64,000 nucleotides of DNA from Flavobacterium fluviale (GCF_003312915.1 NZ_CP030261.1:4774001-4838000); one strand, 5' to 3'. Counted from the first letter of the stretch, positions 35,993 to 45,382 are shown. The notes: a model not told the origin generated them from the sequence alone. Translations and numbers: made by a program.

Positions 35993-36829
35993 ATGGAAAA
36001 ATTCACATTAGAAATATTATTTCAAATCATCGGAATCGGTTCGGCATCAGGATTATTTTATAACAATGATGCACTTTATGTAATTGGCGACAACAGCGGA
36101 TTTCTTTACGAATACAATATGCAGAATCAGCAATTGAACCAGCACGCTTTAATTGACAATACGACACAAAATATTCCGAAAAACTTAAAACCTGATTTTG
36201 AATCGCTAACGCATCACAACGATACACTTTATGTTTTTGGTTCTGGTTCAACCGAAAACAGAAACAAAATGATCGAATTTGATTTGAAGTCCAAAACCGT
36301 TTTACAGAAAAACAATTTAGTCGATTTATATTCCGTAATGCAGAATTTCGGAGCTATAAAACCAGAAGATTTTAATTTGGAAGGCGCTATTTTCGATGGC
36401 GAAAATTGGTATTTATTCAATCGTGGAAATGGAGTTTCAAACAAAAACACCATTTTTACCATTCACGCCAAAAACCTTGGAGAAGAGTTCGCCTTGATTT
36501 CTGTCAATTACAAACTTCCAAAAATAAAAGGTGTTCGTTCCAGTTTTACCGATGCCGTTTTGGTTGATGATAAAATCTATTTCCTTTCAACCGCAGAAGA
36601 TACCAAATCAACTTACGATGACGGAGAAATCTTAGGAAGTTTCATTGGTAGAATTGACATTAAAACCATGAAAATAGATTTCACTCAAAAAATAACTTCA
36701 ACCAATAAATTTGAAGGTTTGACTTTCTACAAAAAAGAAAACAATAAAATCGAGTTTTTACTTTGTGAAGATAATGACACCGATCTTTTGGAAACAAAAA
36801 TCTACAAATTGACAATTCCGGCTAAATAA
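35993..36829 (+). CDS. beta-propeller-like protein (DUF6929-like)
   Basis: 278 residues from the ATG at 35993. An earlier in-frame start at 35909 would translate 28 residues out of the dispersed element and is rejected. No signal peptide. The sequence GSASGLFYNNDALYVIGDNSGFLYEYN and later EGLTFYKKEN, with several YVF/FL strand repeats, looks like a five- or six-bladed propeller that may bind a small molecule. I recall this as a family of uncharacterised flavobacterial proteins; function is unknown. Confidence 0.65.
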   Translation: MEKFTLEILFQIIGIGSASGLFYNNDALYVIGDNSGFLYEYNMQNQQLNQHALIDNTTQNIPKNLKPDFESLTHHNDTLYVFGSGSTENRNKMIEFDLKSKTVLQKNNLVDLYSVMQNFGAIKPEDFNLEGAIFDGENWYLFNRGNGVSNKNTIFTIHAKNLGEEFALISVNYKLPKIKGVRSSFTDAVLVDDKIYFLSTAEDTKSTYDDGEILGSFIGRIDIKTMKIDFTQKITSTNKFEGLTFYKKENNKIEFLLCEDNDTDLLETKIYKLTIPAK

Positions 36830-36904
36830 CGCACCAATTTCCTGTTTATTGAGTCTTTGACTATATAACAAACCATAAGTAATAATTATAAACATAAAAA
36901 AATA

Positions 36905-39061
36905 ATGATCAGAAAAACCGCTTTCGCTCTTTTAGTTTTTATTACCAGTCAAATATCACAGGCTCAATATCAATATCCTTCAACACCTGAACATCCTGTA
37001 GTAGATGATTATTACGGAACAAAAATCACAGATTCTTACCGCTGGCTGGAAGATATGAAAAAACCAGAAGTGCAAAAATGGTTTAAAGATCAAGGCGATT
37101 ATACCAATTCTGTCATTAAAAAAATCTCTGGCCGTGATGCTCTTTTCAATAGAATGAAGGAAATTAGTGCTTTGGCCGGAGATGATTATGCTTACGTAAA
37201 ACAATTAGGAGACAATTATTACTACACCAAAAAGATAAAGGGAGAAAGCATTAATAAATTATATATCCGCAAAGGTTTAAACGGAACCGAGGTTTTATTA
37301 TTAGACCCGAATACTTATAAAAAAGATGCAACGATTACGAGTTTCAATATTAGTCCAGACCAGAAAAAATTAGCGGTTACATTGTCTCAAGATGGTGCAG
37401 AAGTTTGTGACCTCCGAATTATGGATATTGAATCTAAAACTTTTCTTCCAGACAATTTAAATCCTGTCTGGAGTGAATTTAGTTTTGAGTTTACACCTGA
37501 CAGCAAAGCAATTACTTATACCAAAATGAGTACTAATGATAATAAAAGTGATGATTTTCTAAAACACATGAAATCTTTACTTCACGTTATTGGCACTAAT
37601 CCGGAGACCGATAAAATACTGGCATCAAAAGAAAACAATCCCAACTTGAATCTTCTTGCTGAACAGTTTCCTGATGTTGCATTCTCAGGCAATTATTCAT
37701 ACATAATTTTAGAAATCGGATCTACAAAAAGCGAAATATTAGCATTCTATGCTCCCTATTCAGAACTTAATAATTCTAAAATAAATTGGAAACCGCTTAT
37801 TAAATATGAAGATGAGATCACAAGCTATCAAATAATTGGAGACCAATTTTTCTTTCTTTCGCATAAAAATGCGCCCAATTATAAAATAGGATTAACAGAC
37901 ATTAAAAATCCAAATGTTGATAATGCAAAAATTATAATTCCAGAGAGCAATAAAGTATTACGAAGAATACAGAAATCTAAAAACTTCATTTATTATACTT
38001 TAAGTGACGGAATTGTACAGGATAAATATCAAATTAATCCAAAAACATTAGAAAGTAAAGTAATCGCTCTTCCAAAAGGTTCAAATGGAGGTTATGCTTT
38101 AAATTCTCGTGAAAACGACAATTTCTTGTTTTTTAACAATGGCTGGATCACGCCTTCTACGTCTTATTATTTTGATGGGTCAACTGATCGTTTAGAAAAG
38201 TCGAAACAATTTATTGCAAGCGGCAATTATCCTGACTTTTCAAAGCAATATAGTGTCAAAGAAGTTGAAATTGCAAGTCATGATGGCGTAATGGTTCCGT
38301 TATCTATTATTTATCCCAAAAATATTAAAATGGATGGCTCTACTCCTTGCTATATTAGTGGTTATGGTGCTTATGGATTAAGCAGGTCACCCTATTATAT
38401 TGGCGATAATTTAATGGCATTGCTGGAGCAGAATACTGTAATTGCTTTTGCACATGTTAGAGGCGGTGGAGAAAAAGGAGCAAATTGGCATAAAGGAGGT
38501 CAAAAAGCAACGAAACCTAACACTTGGAAAGATTTTATTGCTTGTTCTGAATATTTGATCAAAGAAAAATATACTTCGGCAGACAAACTTATTGGAAATG
38601 GAGCAAGTATGGGCGGTGTATTAATTGGAAGAGCAATTACAGAACGTCCTGATCTTTTTAAAGTTGCACTTATTGAAGTTGGCGACACTAATATTATACG
38701 AAGTGAAATTACTCCGAATGGACCAAATCAAATACCAGAAATCGGTACTTTAAAAAACGAAACAGACACCAAATATCTTTTGGAAATGGATGCACAAAGC
38801 AAGGTGAAAAAAGGAGAGAAATATCCTGCAGTCTTAGTTCACACTGGAATGAATGATGCGCGAGTAGATTCTTGGATTCCTGGAAAATTTGCTGCTATTT
38901 TACAAAATTACAACAGTTCTGACAGACCAATATTATTACACGTAAATTATGCAAACGGACATTTTTCTAACGATCTGGATGTAACTTACAACGATAGTGC
39001 TGATATGTTTGCTTTTGCATTGTGGCAGGTTGGAAATTCAAAATTTCAGATGGCGAAGTAA
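36905..39061 (+). CDS. prolyl oligopeptidase family serine peptidase (S9A)
   Basis: 718 residues with signal peptide (TSQISQA), so it is exported to the periplasm. An N-terminal seven-bladed propeller (residues about 25-430) covers a C-terminal alpha/beta hydrolase. The catalytic triad is Ser568 in GNGASMGG, Asp651 in GMNDARVDSW and His686 in ANGHF. It cleaves after proline in short peptides. The start YPSTPEHPVVDDYYGTKITDSYRWLED is the family N-terminus. Length agrees with periplasmic family members. Confidence 0.95.
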   Translation: MIRKTAFALLVFITSQISQAQYQYPSTPEHPVVDDYYGTKITDSYRWLEDMKKPEVQKWFKDQGDYTNSVIKKISGRDALFNRMKEISALAGDDYAYVKQLGDNYYYTKKIKGESINKLYIRKGLNGTEVLLLDPNTYKKDATITSFNISPDQKKLAVTLSQDGAEVCDLRIMDIESKTFLPDNLNPVWSEFSFEFTPDSKAITYTKMSTNDNKSDDFLKHMKSLLHVIGTNPETDKILASKENNPNLNLLAEQFPDVAFSGNYSYIILEIGSTKSEILAFYAPYSELNNSKINWKPLIKYEDEITSYQIIGDQFFFLSHKNAPNYKIGLTDIKNPNVDNAKIIIPESNKVLRRIQKSKNFIYYTLSDGIVQDKYQINPKTLESKVIALPKGSNGGYALNSRENDNFLFFNNGWITPSTSYYFDGSTDRLEKSKQFIASGNYPDFSKQYSVKEVEIASHDGVMVPLSIIYPKNIKMDGSTPCYISGYGAYGLSRSPYYIGDNLMALLEQNTVIAFAHVRGGGEKGANWHKGGQKATKPNTWKDFIACSEYLIKEKYTSADKLIGNGASMGGVLIGRAITERPDLFKVALIEVGDTNIIRSEITPNGPNQIPEIGTLKNETDTKYLLEMDAQSKVKKGEKYPAVLVHTGMNDARVDSWIPGKFAAILQNYNSSDRPILLHVNYANGHFSNDLDVTYNDSADMFAFALWQVGNSKFQMAK

Positions 39062-39091
39062 TCAATAGCTCAAATTTAAATACAATTTTAC

Positions 39092-39159
39092 TCTGCGTAA
39101 TTCTTTGTGAATCTCTGCGTAATAATTTTACCGCAAAGATTCACAAAGAATTACGCAGA
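39092..39159. repeat. long perfect inverted repeat, TCTGCGTAATTC family
   Basis: 23-base arms at 39092-39114 and 39137-39159 are perfectly complementary around a 22-base loop that also carries the word (CTGCGTAATAATTTTACCGC). It lies between two co-directional genes. Confidence 0.85.
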
Positions 39160-39192
39160 GAAACACAAAGTAATTCCATTTAACAGTTTAAA

Positions 39193-39222
39193 CGTAGAGA
39201 CGCACTGCAGTGCGTCTCTACG
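39193..39222. repeat. perfect 30-bp palindrome
   Basis: CGTAGAGACGCACTG followed by its exact reverse complement. The central 20 bases recur at 39953-39972. The two copies flank one gene. Confidence 0.85.
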
Positions 39223-39253
39223 ATAAATATTTTCATGAAATCAAAACTCACAA

Positions 39254-39910
39254 ATGAAACAACTTTACAAAATCATCATCCTAATTCTTATCAGACTTAA
39301 AAGCTATTCTCAAACACAAGAAGCTATAATTTATTTTAAAGACGGAGACTCAATTGAAGGTTTTGCTTCATTAAAATTCAATAAAATAAAATTTAAAGTT
39401 TCGCAGGATGAAAAATATGACAGCTGGGATGAGGAGTTTTTAAAAAAAATTACTTTCCTTGATTTTGGAACCAGAAGAACTTTTGAATATGTAAAGCTGA
39501 ATTCTTTAGACAAACCAAAATTGGTAGAAATAATTACCCAAGGTGAAGCGACTTTATATAAAAAACTAGGCTCAGATTTTAGTCTTACAGACCTGATATA
39601 CAACCCTTATAATGATCGACCTTACAATTCTTTAAGCCCAGAACTAAAAACACAATTAGGACCGCAAGCTCAACAACAATTATCAAATTCTAATGTAAGC
39701 GAAACTTCTACATTTTATTATATAAAGAAGCCAAAAGACAAATATCCAACTTGTTTAAACTGCGGTATTGTAAATGCTTGGAGAAAAAACACTTCCAAAT
39801 TTTTTGCTGACTGCGATTTTATCGTCAAAAAATTAAAAGGCGGCAAATGGCTTTTTGAAGACATTAAAGAAATTGTAGAATTTTATAATGATATTTGTTT
39901 GGGAGAATAA
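39254..39910 (+). CDS. secreted protein of unknown function
   Basis: 218 residues with an N-terminal signal peptide (ILILIRLKSYSQ). The mature protein has a beta-rich first half (YFKDGDSIEGFASLKFNKIKFK) and a C-terminal part with a CLNCG motif and another cysteine. No recognised domain. It is bracketed by two copies of a 20-base palindrome. Function unknown. Confidence 0.7.
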   Translation: MKQLYKIIILILIRLKSYSQTQEAIIYFKDGDSIEGFASLKFNKIKFKVSQDEKYDSWDEEFLKKITFLDFGTRRTFEYVKLNSLDKPKLVEIITQGEATLYKKLGSDFSLTDLIYNPYNDRPYNSLSPELKTQLGPQAQQQLSNSNVSETSTFYYIKKPKDKYPTCLNCGIVNAWRKNTSKFFADCDFIVKKLKGGKWLFEDIKEIVEFYNDICLGE

Positions 39911-39952
39911 ATTTTTCATTTAATTAAAAAAAAATCCGGTTTTACTGTCTTT

Positions 39953-39972
39953 AGACGCACTGCAGTGCGTCT
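39953..39972. repeat. 20-bp palindrome, second copy
   Basis: AGACGCACTGCAGTGCGTCT, identical to the centre of the palindrome at 39193-39222. Confidence 0.85.
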
Positions 39973-39979
39973 CGACCAT

Positions 39980-40020
39980 AAACCTTTGCAACTTTAAATC
40001 TCTGTAACTTTGAACCTTTA
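39980..40020. repeat. iterated-word repeat, ACCTTTGCAACTTT family (single arm)
   Basis: AAACCTTTGCAAC, TCTCTGTAACTTTGAACC: the same word family as at 30302-30391 and 52942-53134, without a second arm. Confidence 0.6.
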
Positions 40021-40087
40021 AAAAAAAATTCATCATCGTCCCAACCTTTTTATCTTTTTATCTCTCTATATAAGAAAGACAACAATT

Positions 40088-40624
40088 GTGATAAACGAGA
40101 CTCAAATAGCAAACTGTAAAAAAATGCACCGCGATGCGCAGCGTGAGGTGTACGAATACATGGCGCCTAAATTGTACCGCCTTTGCAAAAGATACCTAAA
40201 AAAGGAAGAGGAAATTGAAGAAGCTCTTGCCGATTCTTTCTTTACGATTTTTACCAAACTGGACCAATTAAAAGAAGCGTATGCTTTTGAAGCCTGGGCC
40301 AGAAGAATAACCGTAAACCATTGTTTGGCGGCAATTCGAAAAGCAAACAATTTCAACATGTATCTCGACGATGTTAAATTGATTTCTCAACCATCAGTTG
40401 ATGAATTAAACACTTTAGAAGAAGAAGATTTACTCAATTTATTAGACCATATTCCAGACGGCTGTAAAACTGTTTTTAACCTTTTTGCCATTGAAGGTTT
40501 CTCTCATAAAGAAATAGCCGAAATGCTGAAGATCTCCGAAGGCACCTCAAAATCACAATTGAACGCCGCTAAGACCAAATTGAAAGAACTGGTTAATAAA
40601 CTGTATTATCAAAAAGCAAAATAG
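40088..40624 (+). CDS. ECF-type RNA polymerase sigma factor
   Basis: 178 residues. Sigma region 2 (residues about 20-90, with KKEEEIEEALADSFFTIFTKL and AFEAWARRITVNHCLAAIRK) recognises the -7 region; region 4 (about 120-172, FSHKEIAEMLKISEGTSKSQL) holds the helix-turn-helix for the -33 region. It begins with GTG and is followed after two bases by the anti-sigma-like gene, a typical ECF pair. The signal is unknown; see the neighbouring plug-containing proteins. Confidence 0.92.
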   Translation: MINETQIANCKKMHRDAQREVYEYMAPKLYRLCKRYLKKEEEIEEALADSFFTIFTKLDQLKEAYAFEAWARRITVNHCLAAIRKANNFNMYLDDVKLISQPSVDELNTLEEEDLLNLLDHIPDGCKTVFNLFAIEGFSHKEIAEMLKISEGTSKSQLNAAKTKLKELVNKLYYQKAK

Positions 40625-40626
40625 TC

Positions 40627-41592
40627 ATGGACAATCAAGATAAATTATTCGAAAAAATAAAAGAAGCTTCGCAAAATGCGGAATTCAAAGACTTTCCAGC
40701 AATGGAAAAAGTCTGGGCACGTGTTGAAGAAAAACTGGACAAAAAAGAAGATAAAAAGACAATCGCGCTATGGAAAAAAATTGCAATTGCTGCTTCTCTT
40801 CTTTTACTGATTTCTTTAGCTGTTCAATTTTTACATACAGATAAAAATGCCGTACAAGAAACTCCTAAAGTAGTTCTTCAGGAAACTGAAAAAGCAGAGT
40901 CGCAAGAACCTGCTTTAAATCAAAAAAAACCAGAACCTTCTTCTGATTCTGGAATTGTTTCAAACGAAGAAGCTGTTAAAATTTTAGAAAATAACACTAA
41001 AAACAAACAGAGAGTAGCAATTCAGGAAATAATTGCACCAAATACAGAAATGGTACAAGTCGCACCCGCTCCAAAAATTGCTGCAGATGCTGTTGCAGTC
41101 CCTACACCTGCTACCCAAGAATCAATTGAAGAGGATAATAATATTATTTCAAAAAAAGAGCTTTCATCAGAATCTGCTTATTTGAGAAGTTCACAAAGAG
41201 AAACCGCGAAAACTGCATTTGCCGACAAACAAACCCAAAAAGCAAAAAAGAGTGCGCCTTTGGTAATTCTTAACGGAAACGCAATGGCACACAGCGACGA
41301 GGCTAAAAAAGATAAAATGATGCGAAACGAACTTCCAAATCTAAATCCGGAAAATGTAGATTCGCTTGTAGTTCTAGACGAGCCGTTATATATTATCGAT
41401 GGTATTTATTATTCTGAAAATGATTTATTTGGAAACAATCCAACAAGTCCTTACGCGCCTTTAGACAAGCAAGACATTAAAACCATAACCATTTTACAAG
41501 ACCTTGAAGCCACTTCAAAATATGGCGAAAAAGGTAAAAAAGGAGTTGTCATAATTACTACTAAAACAGGAAAACCAACTCCGAAAAAGTAA
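40627..41592 (+). CDS. anti-sigma-like membrane protein with a TonB-plug-like C-terminal tail
   Basis: 321 residues. An N-terminal cytoplasmic helical region (1-48, FPAMEKVWARVEEKLDKKED) is followed by one membrane helix (about 50-69, KIAIAASLLLLISLAVQF), so residues 70-321 are periplasmic. This part is a low-complexity Lys/Glu/Pro/Ala linker, then two plug-like halves: one beginning PLVILNGN and the other PLYIIDGIYY (from 253) ending in ILQDLEATSKYGEKGKKGVV and TTK, which is the SusC-type plug signature. The position after an ECF sigma factor and the single membrane helix imply an anti-sigma factor, although the domain is not a canonical one. The plug tail is odd; see findings. Confidence 0.8.
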   Translation: MDNQDKLFEKIKEASQNAEFKDFPAMEKVWARVEEKLDKKEDKKTIALWKKIAIAASLLLLISLAVQFLHTDKNAVQETPKVVLQETEKAESQEPALNQKKPEPSSDSGIVSNEEAVKILENNTKNKQRVAIQEIIAPNTEMVQVAPAPKIAADAVAVPTPATQESIEEDNNIISKKELSSESAYLRSSQRETAKTAFADKQTQKAKKSAPLVILNGNAMAHSDEAKKDKMMRNELPNLNPENVDSLVVLDEPLYIIDGIYYSENDLFGNNPTSPYAPLDKQDIKTITILQDLEATSKYGEKGKKGVVIITTKTGKPTPKK

Positions 41593-41662
41593 TTCCAAAC
41601 TTTGTCAAAGTCTGCAGCTTTGACAAAGCTAAATCCAAACATTAATCTTAAAAATTATTATC

Positions 41663-43819
41663 ATGAAAAGTTTAAAACTTATTTCATCAGCCATTGCTAT
41701 GCTTGTATGTTTCGTAACCATAGCACAAGAAAGAACTATTACTGGAATCGTTTCAGACGAAACACAACAGCCAATTCCAGGTGTAACTGTTCTAAATCAG
41801 ACCTCAAAAGCTAGTGCTTATACAAATTTTGACGGCCAATACAGTATTCAAGCCAAAACTGGCGACATGCTGGTTTTCAGCTTCCTTGGCTATAAAAACC
41901 AAAGTCAAAAGATTCAGAACTCAAATATTATCAATATAAAACTTGTTCCAGATAATCAAACTTTAAATGAAGTTGTGGTTATGGGTTACGGCACAAGTAA
42001 TGCTGAATATGAAGATCGTAGTTATGCACGTGCCGAAAAAAGAAAAGAAAAAAGAGATAAATCGGCAGCACCGCAAGGAAAAATGGCAATGCAAGTTACG
42101 AGTAATGCCCTTTATATGCCAAGCCCCAATGTCGTTGTACGCGGTAATGCATCTGTTTCTCCAAAAAATGAACCAATGTATATAATTGACGGAGTTCCTG
42201 CAAAAGCCAATCAAATGGCAAAAATTAATCCGAATGATATTGACAACGTTTCAGTTTTAAAAGACAAAGCAGCAACATCTATTTATGGAACTAAAGCTAC
42301 TAATGGCGTTGTGGTAGTTTCGACTAAAAATGAACTTTATAAAAATCTTTCGGAAAAGGAATTAGACAAAAAATTAAACATAATGCCAATTCCTGCAGAA
42401 CCAACCCAGGAAGATTATGGTGCTTTTGTGGAGAATGCTTTCGAAAGTTCAAAGACAGCACCGCTTTCTACCTTTTCTATTGATGTTGATAATGCTTCGT
42501 ATACGAATATCAGACGTTTTTTAAACAATGGGCAGCAAGTTCCAAAAGATGCAGTACGTGTAGAAGAAATGGTAAACTTTTTCAAATACACTTATCCACA
42601 GCCTAAAGATGAAAATCCGTTTTCTATTAACACAGAAGTAAGCGATTCGCCTTGGAATGCAAACAATAAAATCTTGAAAATTGGTTTACAAGGAAAAAAT
42701 ATTCCAACAAATGATCTGCCAGCTTCAAACCTTGTTTTCCTAATTGATGTTTCGGGTTCGATGAGCGATATGAACAAACTGCCATTATTAAAACAATCTT
42801 TAAAAATATTAGTAAACGAATTACGTGCAAAAGACAAAGTGGCAATCGTAGTGTATGCGGGCGCTGCAGGAATGGTTTTACCTCCAACTTCAGGCGATGA
42901 GAAAAAAACAATTATCGATGCTTTGGATAAATTGCAGTCTGGCGGAAGTACTGCCGGCGGTGCAGGAATCGAACTGGCTTATAAAACCGCTACCGAAAAT
43001 TTCATCAAAGGAGGAAACAATCGTGTAATTCTGGCAACTGATGGCGATTTTAATGTGGGAAGCTCTTCTAACACTGACATGGAAAAATTAATCGAAGACA
43101 AAAGAAAAACGGGCGTTTTCTTGACTTGCTTAGGTTACGGAATGGGTAATTACAAAGACAGTAAAATGGAAATTTTAGCCGATAAGGGAAATGGAAATTA
43201 TGCTTATATCGATAATATTCAAGAAGCAAATCGTTTTTTAGGAAAAGAATTTAAAGGTTCAATGTTTGCTATCGCGAAAGACGTAAAAATTCAGATTGAA
43301 TTCAATCCAAAACAAGTTCAGGCGTATCGTTTGATTGGATATGAAAACAGAAAACTTCGTGCGGAAGATTTTAAAAATGATGCAATTGATGCTGGAGAAT
43401 TAGGAAGTAATCATACCGTAACGGCTTTGTATGAAATTATTCCAGCTGGCGTAAAAAGCAATTATTTAATTTCGCTGGTAGATGATCTGAAATATACTAA
43501 AACAGAAACAATTTCAAGTAATTACACTAATGAATTGGCAACAATAAAATTCCGTTACAAAAAGCCTGACGGTGACAAAAGTATAGAAATGGTTCAGGTT
43601 ATTGAGAACAAATCGGCTGTTATGGAAAAAGCGAGTGATGACATGAAATTTAGTACTGCAGTTGCTTGGTTCGGATTAAAATTAAGAGATTCAAAATTGA
43701 TCACCGACAAATCTTCTGATGAAATTGTAAAACTAGCTAAGCAAGGAAATTCAAACGATAGCGAAGGTTACAAAGCTGAATTTATTCGTTTGGTTGAAAC
43801 TTCTAAACAGTATAATTAA
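41663..43819 (+). CDS. vWA-domain protein with carboxypeptidase-like and plug-like N-terminal domains (YfbK-like)
   Basis: 718 residues: signal peptide (to about 21), a carboxypeptidase regulatory-like beta-sandwich (about 23-108, RTITGIVSDETQQPIPGVTV), a short basic linker, a SusC-type plug (about 150-222, MYIIDGVPAKA and VLKDKAATSIYGTKATNGVV), a von Willebrand N-terminal region (about 245-340) and a vWA domain with MIDAS DVSGS at 362-366 and a late acidic residue Asp460 (ATDGD), followed by the DUF3520 C-terminal domain. It has a TonB-receptor N-terminal end but no 22-stranded barrel. It is 70 bases after the anti-sigma-like gene and may belong to the same transcript. Confidence 0.88.
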   Translation: MKSLKLISSAIAMLVCFVTIAQERTITGIVSDETQQPIPGVTVLNQTSKASAYTNFDGQYSIQAKTGDMLVFSFLGYKNQSQKIQNSNIINIKLVPDNQTLNEVVVMGYGTSNAEYEDRSYARAEKRKEKRDKSAAPQGKMAMQVTSNALYMPSPNVVVRGNASVSPKNEPMYIIDGVPAKANQMAKINPNDIDNVSVLKDKAATSIYGTKATNGVVVVSTKNELYKNLSEKELDKKLNIMPIPAEPTQEDYGAFVENAFESSKTAPLSTFSIDVDNASYTNIRRFLNNGQQVPKDAVRVEEMVNFFKYTYPQPKDENPFSINTEVSDSPWNANNKILKIGLQGKNIPTNDLPASNLVFLIDVSGSMSDMNKLPLLKQSLKILVNELRAKDKVAIVVYAGAAGMVLPPTSGDEKKTIIDALDKLQSGGSTAGGAGIELAYKTATENFIKGGNNRVILATDGDFNVGSSSNTDMEKLIEDKRKTGVFLTCLGYGMGNYKDSKMEILADKGNGNYAYIDNIQEANRFLGKEFKGSMFAIAKDVKIQIEFNPKQVQAYRLIGYENRKLRAEDFKNDAIDAGELGSNHTVTALYEIIPAGVKSNYLISLVDDLKYTKTETISSNYTNELATIKFRYKKPDGDKSIEMVQVIENKSAVMEKASDDMKFSTAVAWFGLKLRDSKLITDKSSDEIVKLAKQGNSNDSEGYKAEFIRLVETSKQYN

Positions 43820-43871
43820 TAAATATTGTATTACATTTGGCTTTTTTAAAACTTTAATTTTTTATACTCGT

Positions 43872-44459
43872 ATGAACCCAATTTTAAGCCAAAATTTATT
43901 TTTAGTAAAAGAACATGTTGGAATGTTTAAAGCCGCAAATAACTATGACATATACAATCCGGAAACGAATCAGATAATTATGAACTGCCGAGAAAACAAT
44001 CTTGGTTTCTTCACAAAAGTACTTCGTTTTACAGATTATAAAAGAGCAACTCCGTTTAATGTAGAAATCACAACTGCTTCTGGCGAAAAATTAATTACCG
44101 TAAGAAGAGGCGTTGCCATCTTTAGATCGACTGTTGAAGTATTGGACGAAAAAGATCGTTTGATTGGAACTTTTAAACAAAAATTCTTTTCTATCGGAGG
44201 AAAGTTTGACATCTTAGACAAAAACGAAAAACCGGTTGCAACGCTTCAAGGAAAATGGACAGGGTGGGATTTTAAATTCTCCCATGAAAACAAACAATTG
44301 GCGCAGGTAAGTAAGAAATGGGCTGGATTAGGAAAAGAGTTTTTCACAAGCGCCGATAATTATGTACTTCAAATTGAAGATACTGTAGCAGCCGAAAGTC
44401 CGTTGAGACAATTAATTTTAGGAGCCGTAATGTGTATCGATATGGTTTTGAAAGAATAA
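43872..44459 (+). CDS. phospholipid scramblase-like/LURP-one-related protein
   Basis: 195 residues from the ATG at 43872, after rejecting an upstream start that overlaps the vWA gene. The sequence MNPILSQNLFLVKEHVGMFK, then YDIYNPETN, RRGVAIFRSTVEVLDE and KWTGWDFKF shows the twelve-stranded tubby-like barrel with a central helix typical of the scramblase/LURP group. The C-terminal helix SPLRQLILGAVMCIDMVL is hydrophobic. Bacterial members are of unknown function; lipid binding is a family-based inference. Confidence 0.78.
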   Translation: MNPILSQNLFLVKEHVGMFKAANNYDIYNPETNQIIMNCRENNLGFFTKVLRFTDYKRATPFNVEITTASGEKLITVRRGVAIFRSTVEVLDEKDRLIGTFKQKFFSIGGKFDILDKNEKPVATLQGKWTGWDFKFSHENKQLAQVSKKWAGLGKEFFTSADNYVLQIEDTVAAESPLRQLILGAVMCIDMVLKE

Positions 44460-44572
44460 CAAAAAGTTGTTAAACTTAGATTAAGAATATATTTAAAGCA
44501 TCATTTTAGTTTGCAAAAGCTTATTTTTGTAGTACTTAAAATGATGCTTTCTGCATTTCTAAAAATACAATC

Positions 44573-45289
44573 ATGACCGACTTAAAAAATAAAAATGCGC
44601 TTATTACTGGTGCTGGAAAAGGAATTGGAAAAGCTGTAGCCATTGCTTTGGCCAAAGAAGGTGTAAACCTGATTTTAGTTTCTAGAACTAAAAGCGATAT
44701 TGATCAATTGGCAGAAGAAACGGCAAAACTGGGTGTAAAAACTTTAGCTTTATCTGCAGACGTTTCGGATATTAACTCCATAAATACTGCTGTTGAAAAA
44801 GCAATTGCCGAATTTAAAAGTATTGATATCTTAATCAATAGTGCTGGAATTGCTTCTTTTGGAAAATTCTTAGAATTGGAGCCAGAAGCTTGGGAAAGAA
44901 TTATCCAAGTAAATTTAATGGGAACGTATTATACGACACGCGCCGTTATTCCAAATATGATTGAAAGACAAACTGGAGATATTATCAATATTTCATCTAC
45001 TGCAGGTCTAAACGGAAATGCTCTTACGAGTGCCTACAGCGCCTCTAAATTTGCTGTTTTAGGTTTAACCGATTCTTTGATGCAGGAAATGAGAAAACAC
45101 AATATTCGTGTTACAGCTTTAACGCCTAGTACTGTTGCTACTGACATGGCTAAGGATTTAAATCTGACTGACGGAAATCCAGAAAAAGTGATGCAGTCTG
45201 AAGATATGGCAGATTTAATTATTGCACAGTTAAAATTAAACCGAAGAGTGTTTATTAAAAATAGCAGTATTTGGTCAACTAATCCTTAA
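44573..45289 (+). CDS. short-chain dehydrogenase/reductase, 3-oxoacyl-ACP reductase-like
   Basis: 238 residues of the classical SDR fold: TGxxxGxG as TGAGKGIGKA at about 13-22, NSAG near 87, the catalytic Ser in NISSTAG, and YSASKF (YxxxK). The pattern is that of FabG-like reductases acting on 3-oxoacyl-ACP or similar ketones, with NADPH. It has no fatty-acid synthesis genes next to it, so the substrate remains uncertain. Confidence 0.88.
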   Translation: MTDLKNKNALITGAGKGIGKAVAIALAKEGVNLILVSRTKSDIDQLAEETAKLGVKTLALSADVSDINSINTAVEKAIAEFKSIDILINSAGIASFGKFLELEPEAWERIIQVNLMGTYYTTRAVIPNMIERQTGDIINISSTAGLNGNALTSAYSASKFAVLGLTDSLMQEMRKHNIRVTALTPSTVATDMAKDLNLTDGNPEKVMQSEDMADLIIAQLKLNRRVFIKNSSIWSTNP

Positions 45290-45302
45290 AAATATAAACT
45301 TC

Positions 45303-45370
45303 AAGTTCCAATTTTTAAATTCCAAATTCCAAGTTTGACTAAATTGGAATTTTAAATATTGGAATTTCAA
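45303..45370. repeat. iterated-word inverted repeat, AAATTCCAA family
   Basis: Left arm (45304-45332) CAAGTTCCAATTTTT, AAATTCCAAATTCCAAG; right arm (45343-45368) AATTGGAATTTT, ATTGGAATTTC. It lies immediately before the next start codon. Confidence 0.8.
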
Positions 45371-45382
45371 AAACTAAAAATT

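Noticed and set aside
39193..39222. Insertion sequence terminal repeat
   Set aside because: No transposase gene or pseudogene lies between the palindromes; the enclosed gene encodes a secreted protein.
43794..43871. Upstream extension of the scramblase-like gene
   Set aside because: It overlaps the vWA gene end and adds no family-like sequence; the ATG at 43872 fits the family start.
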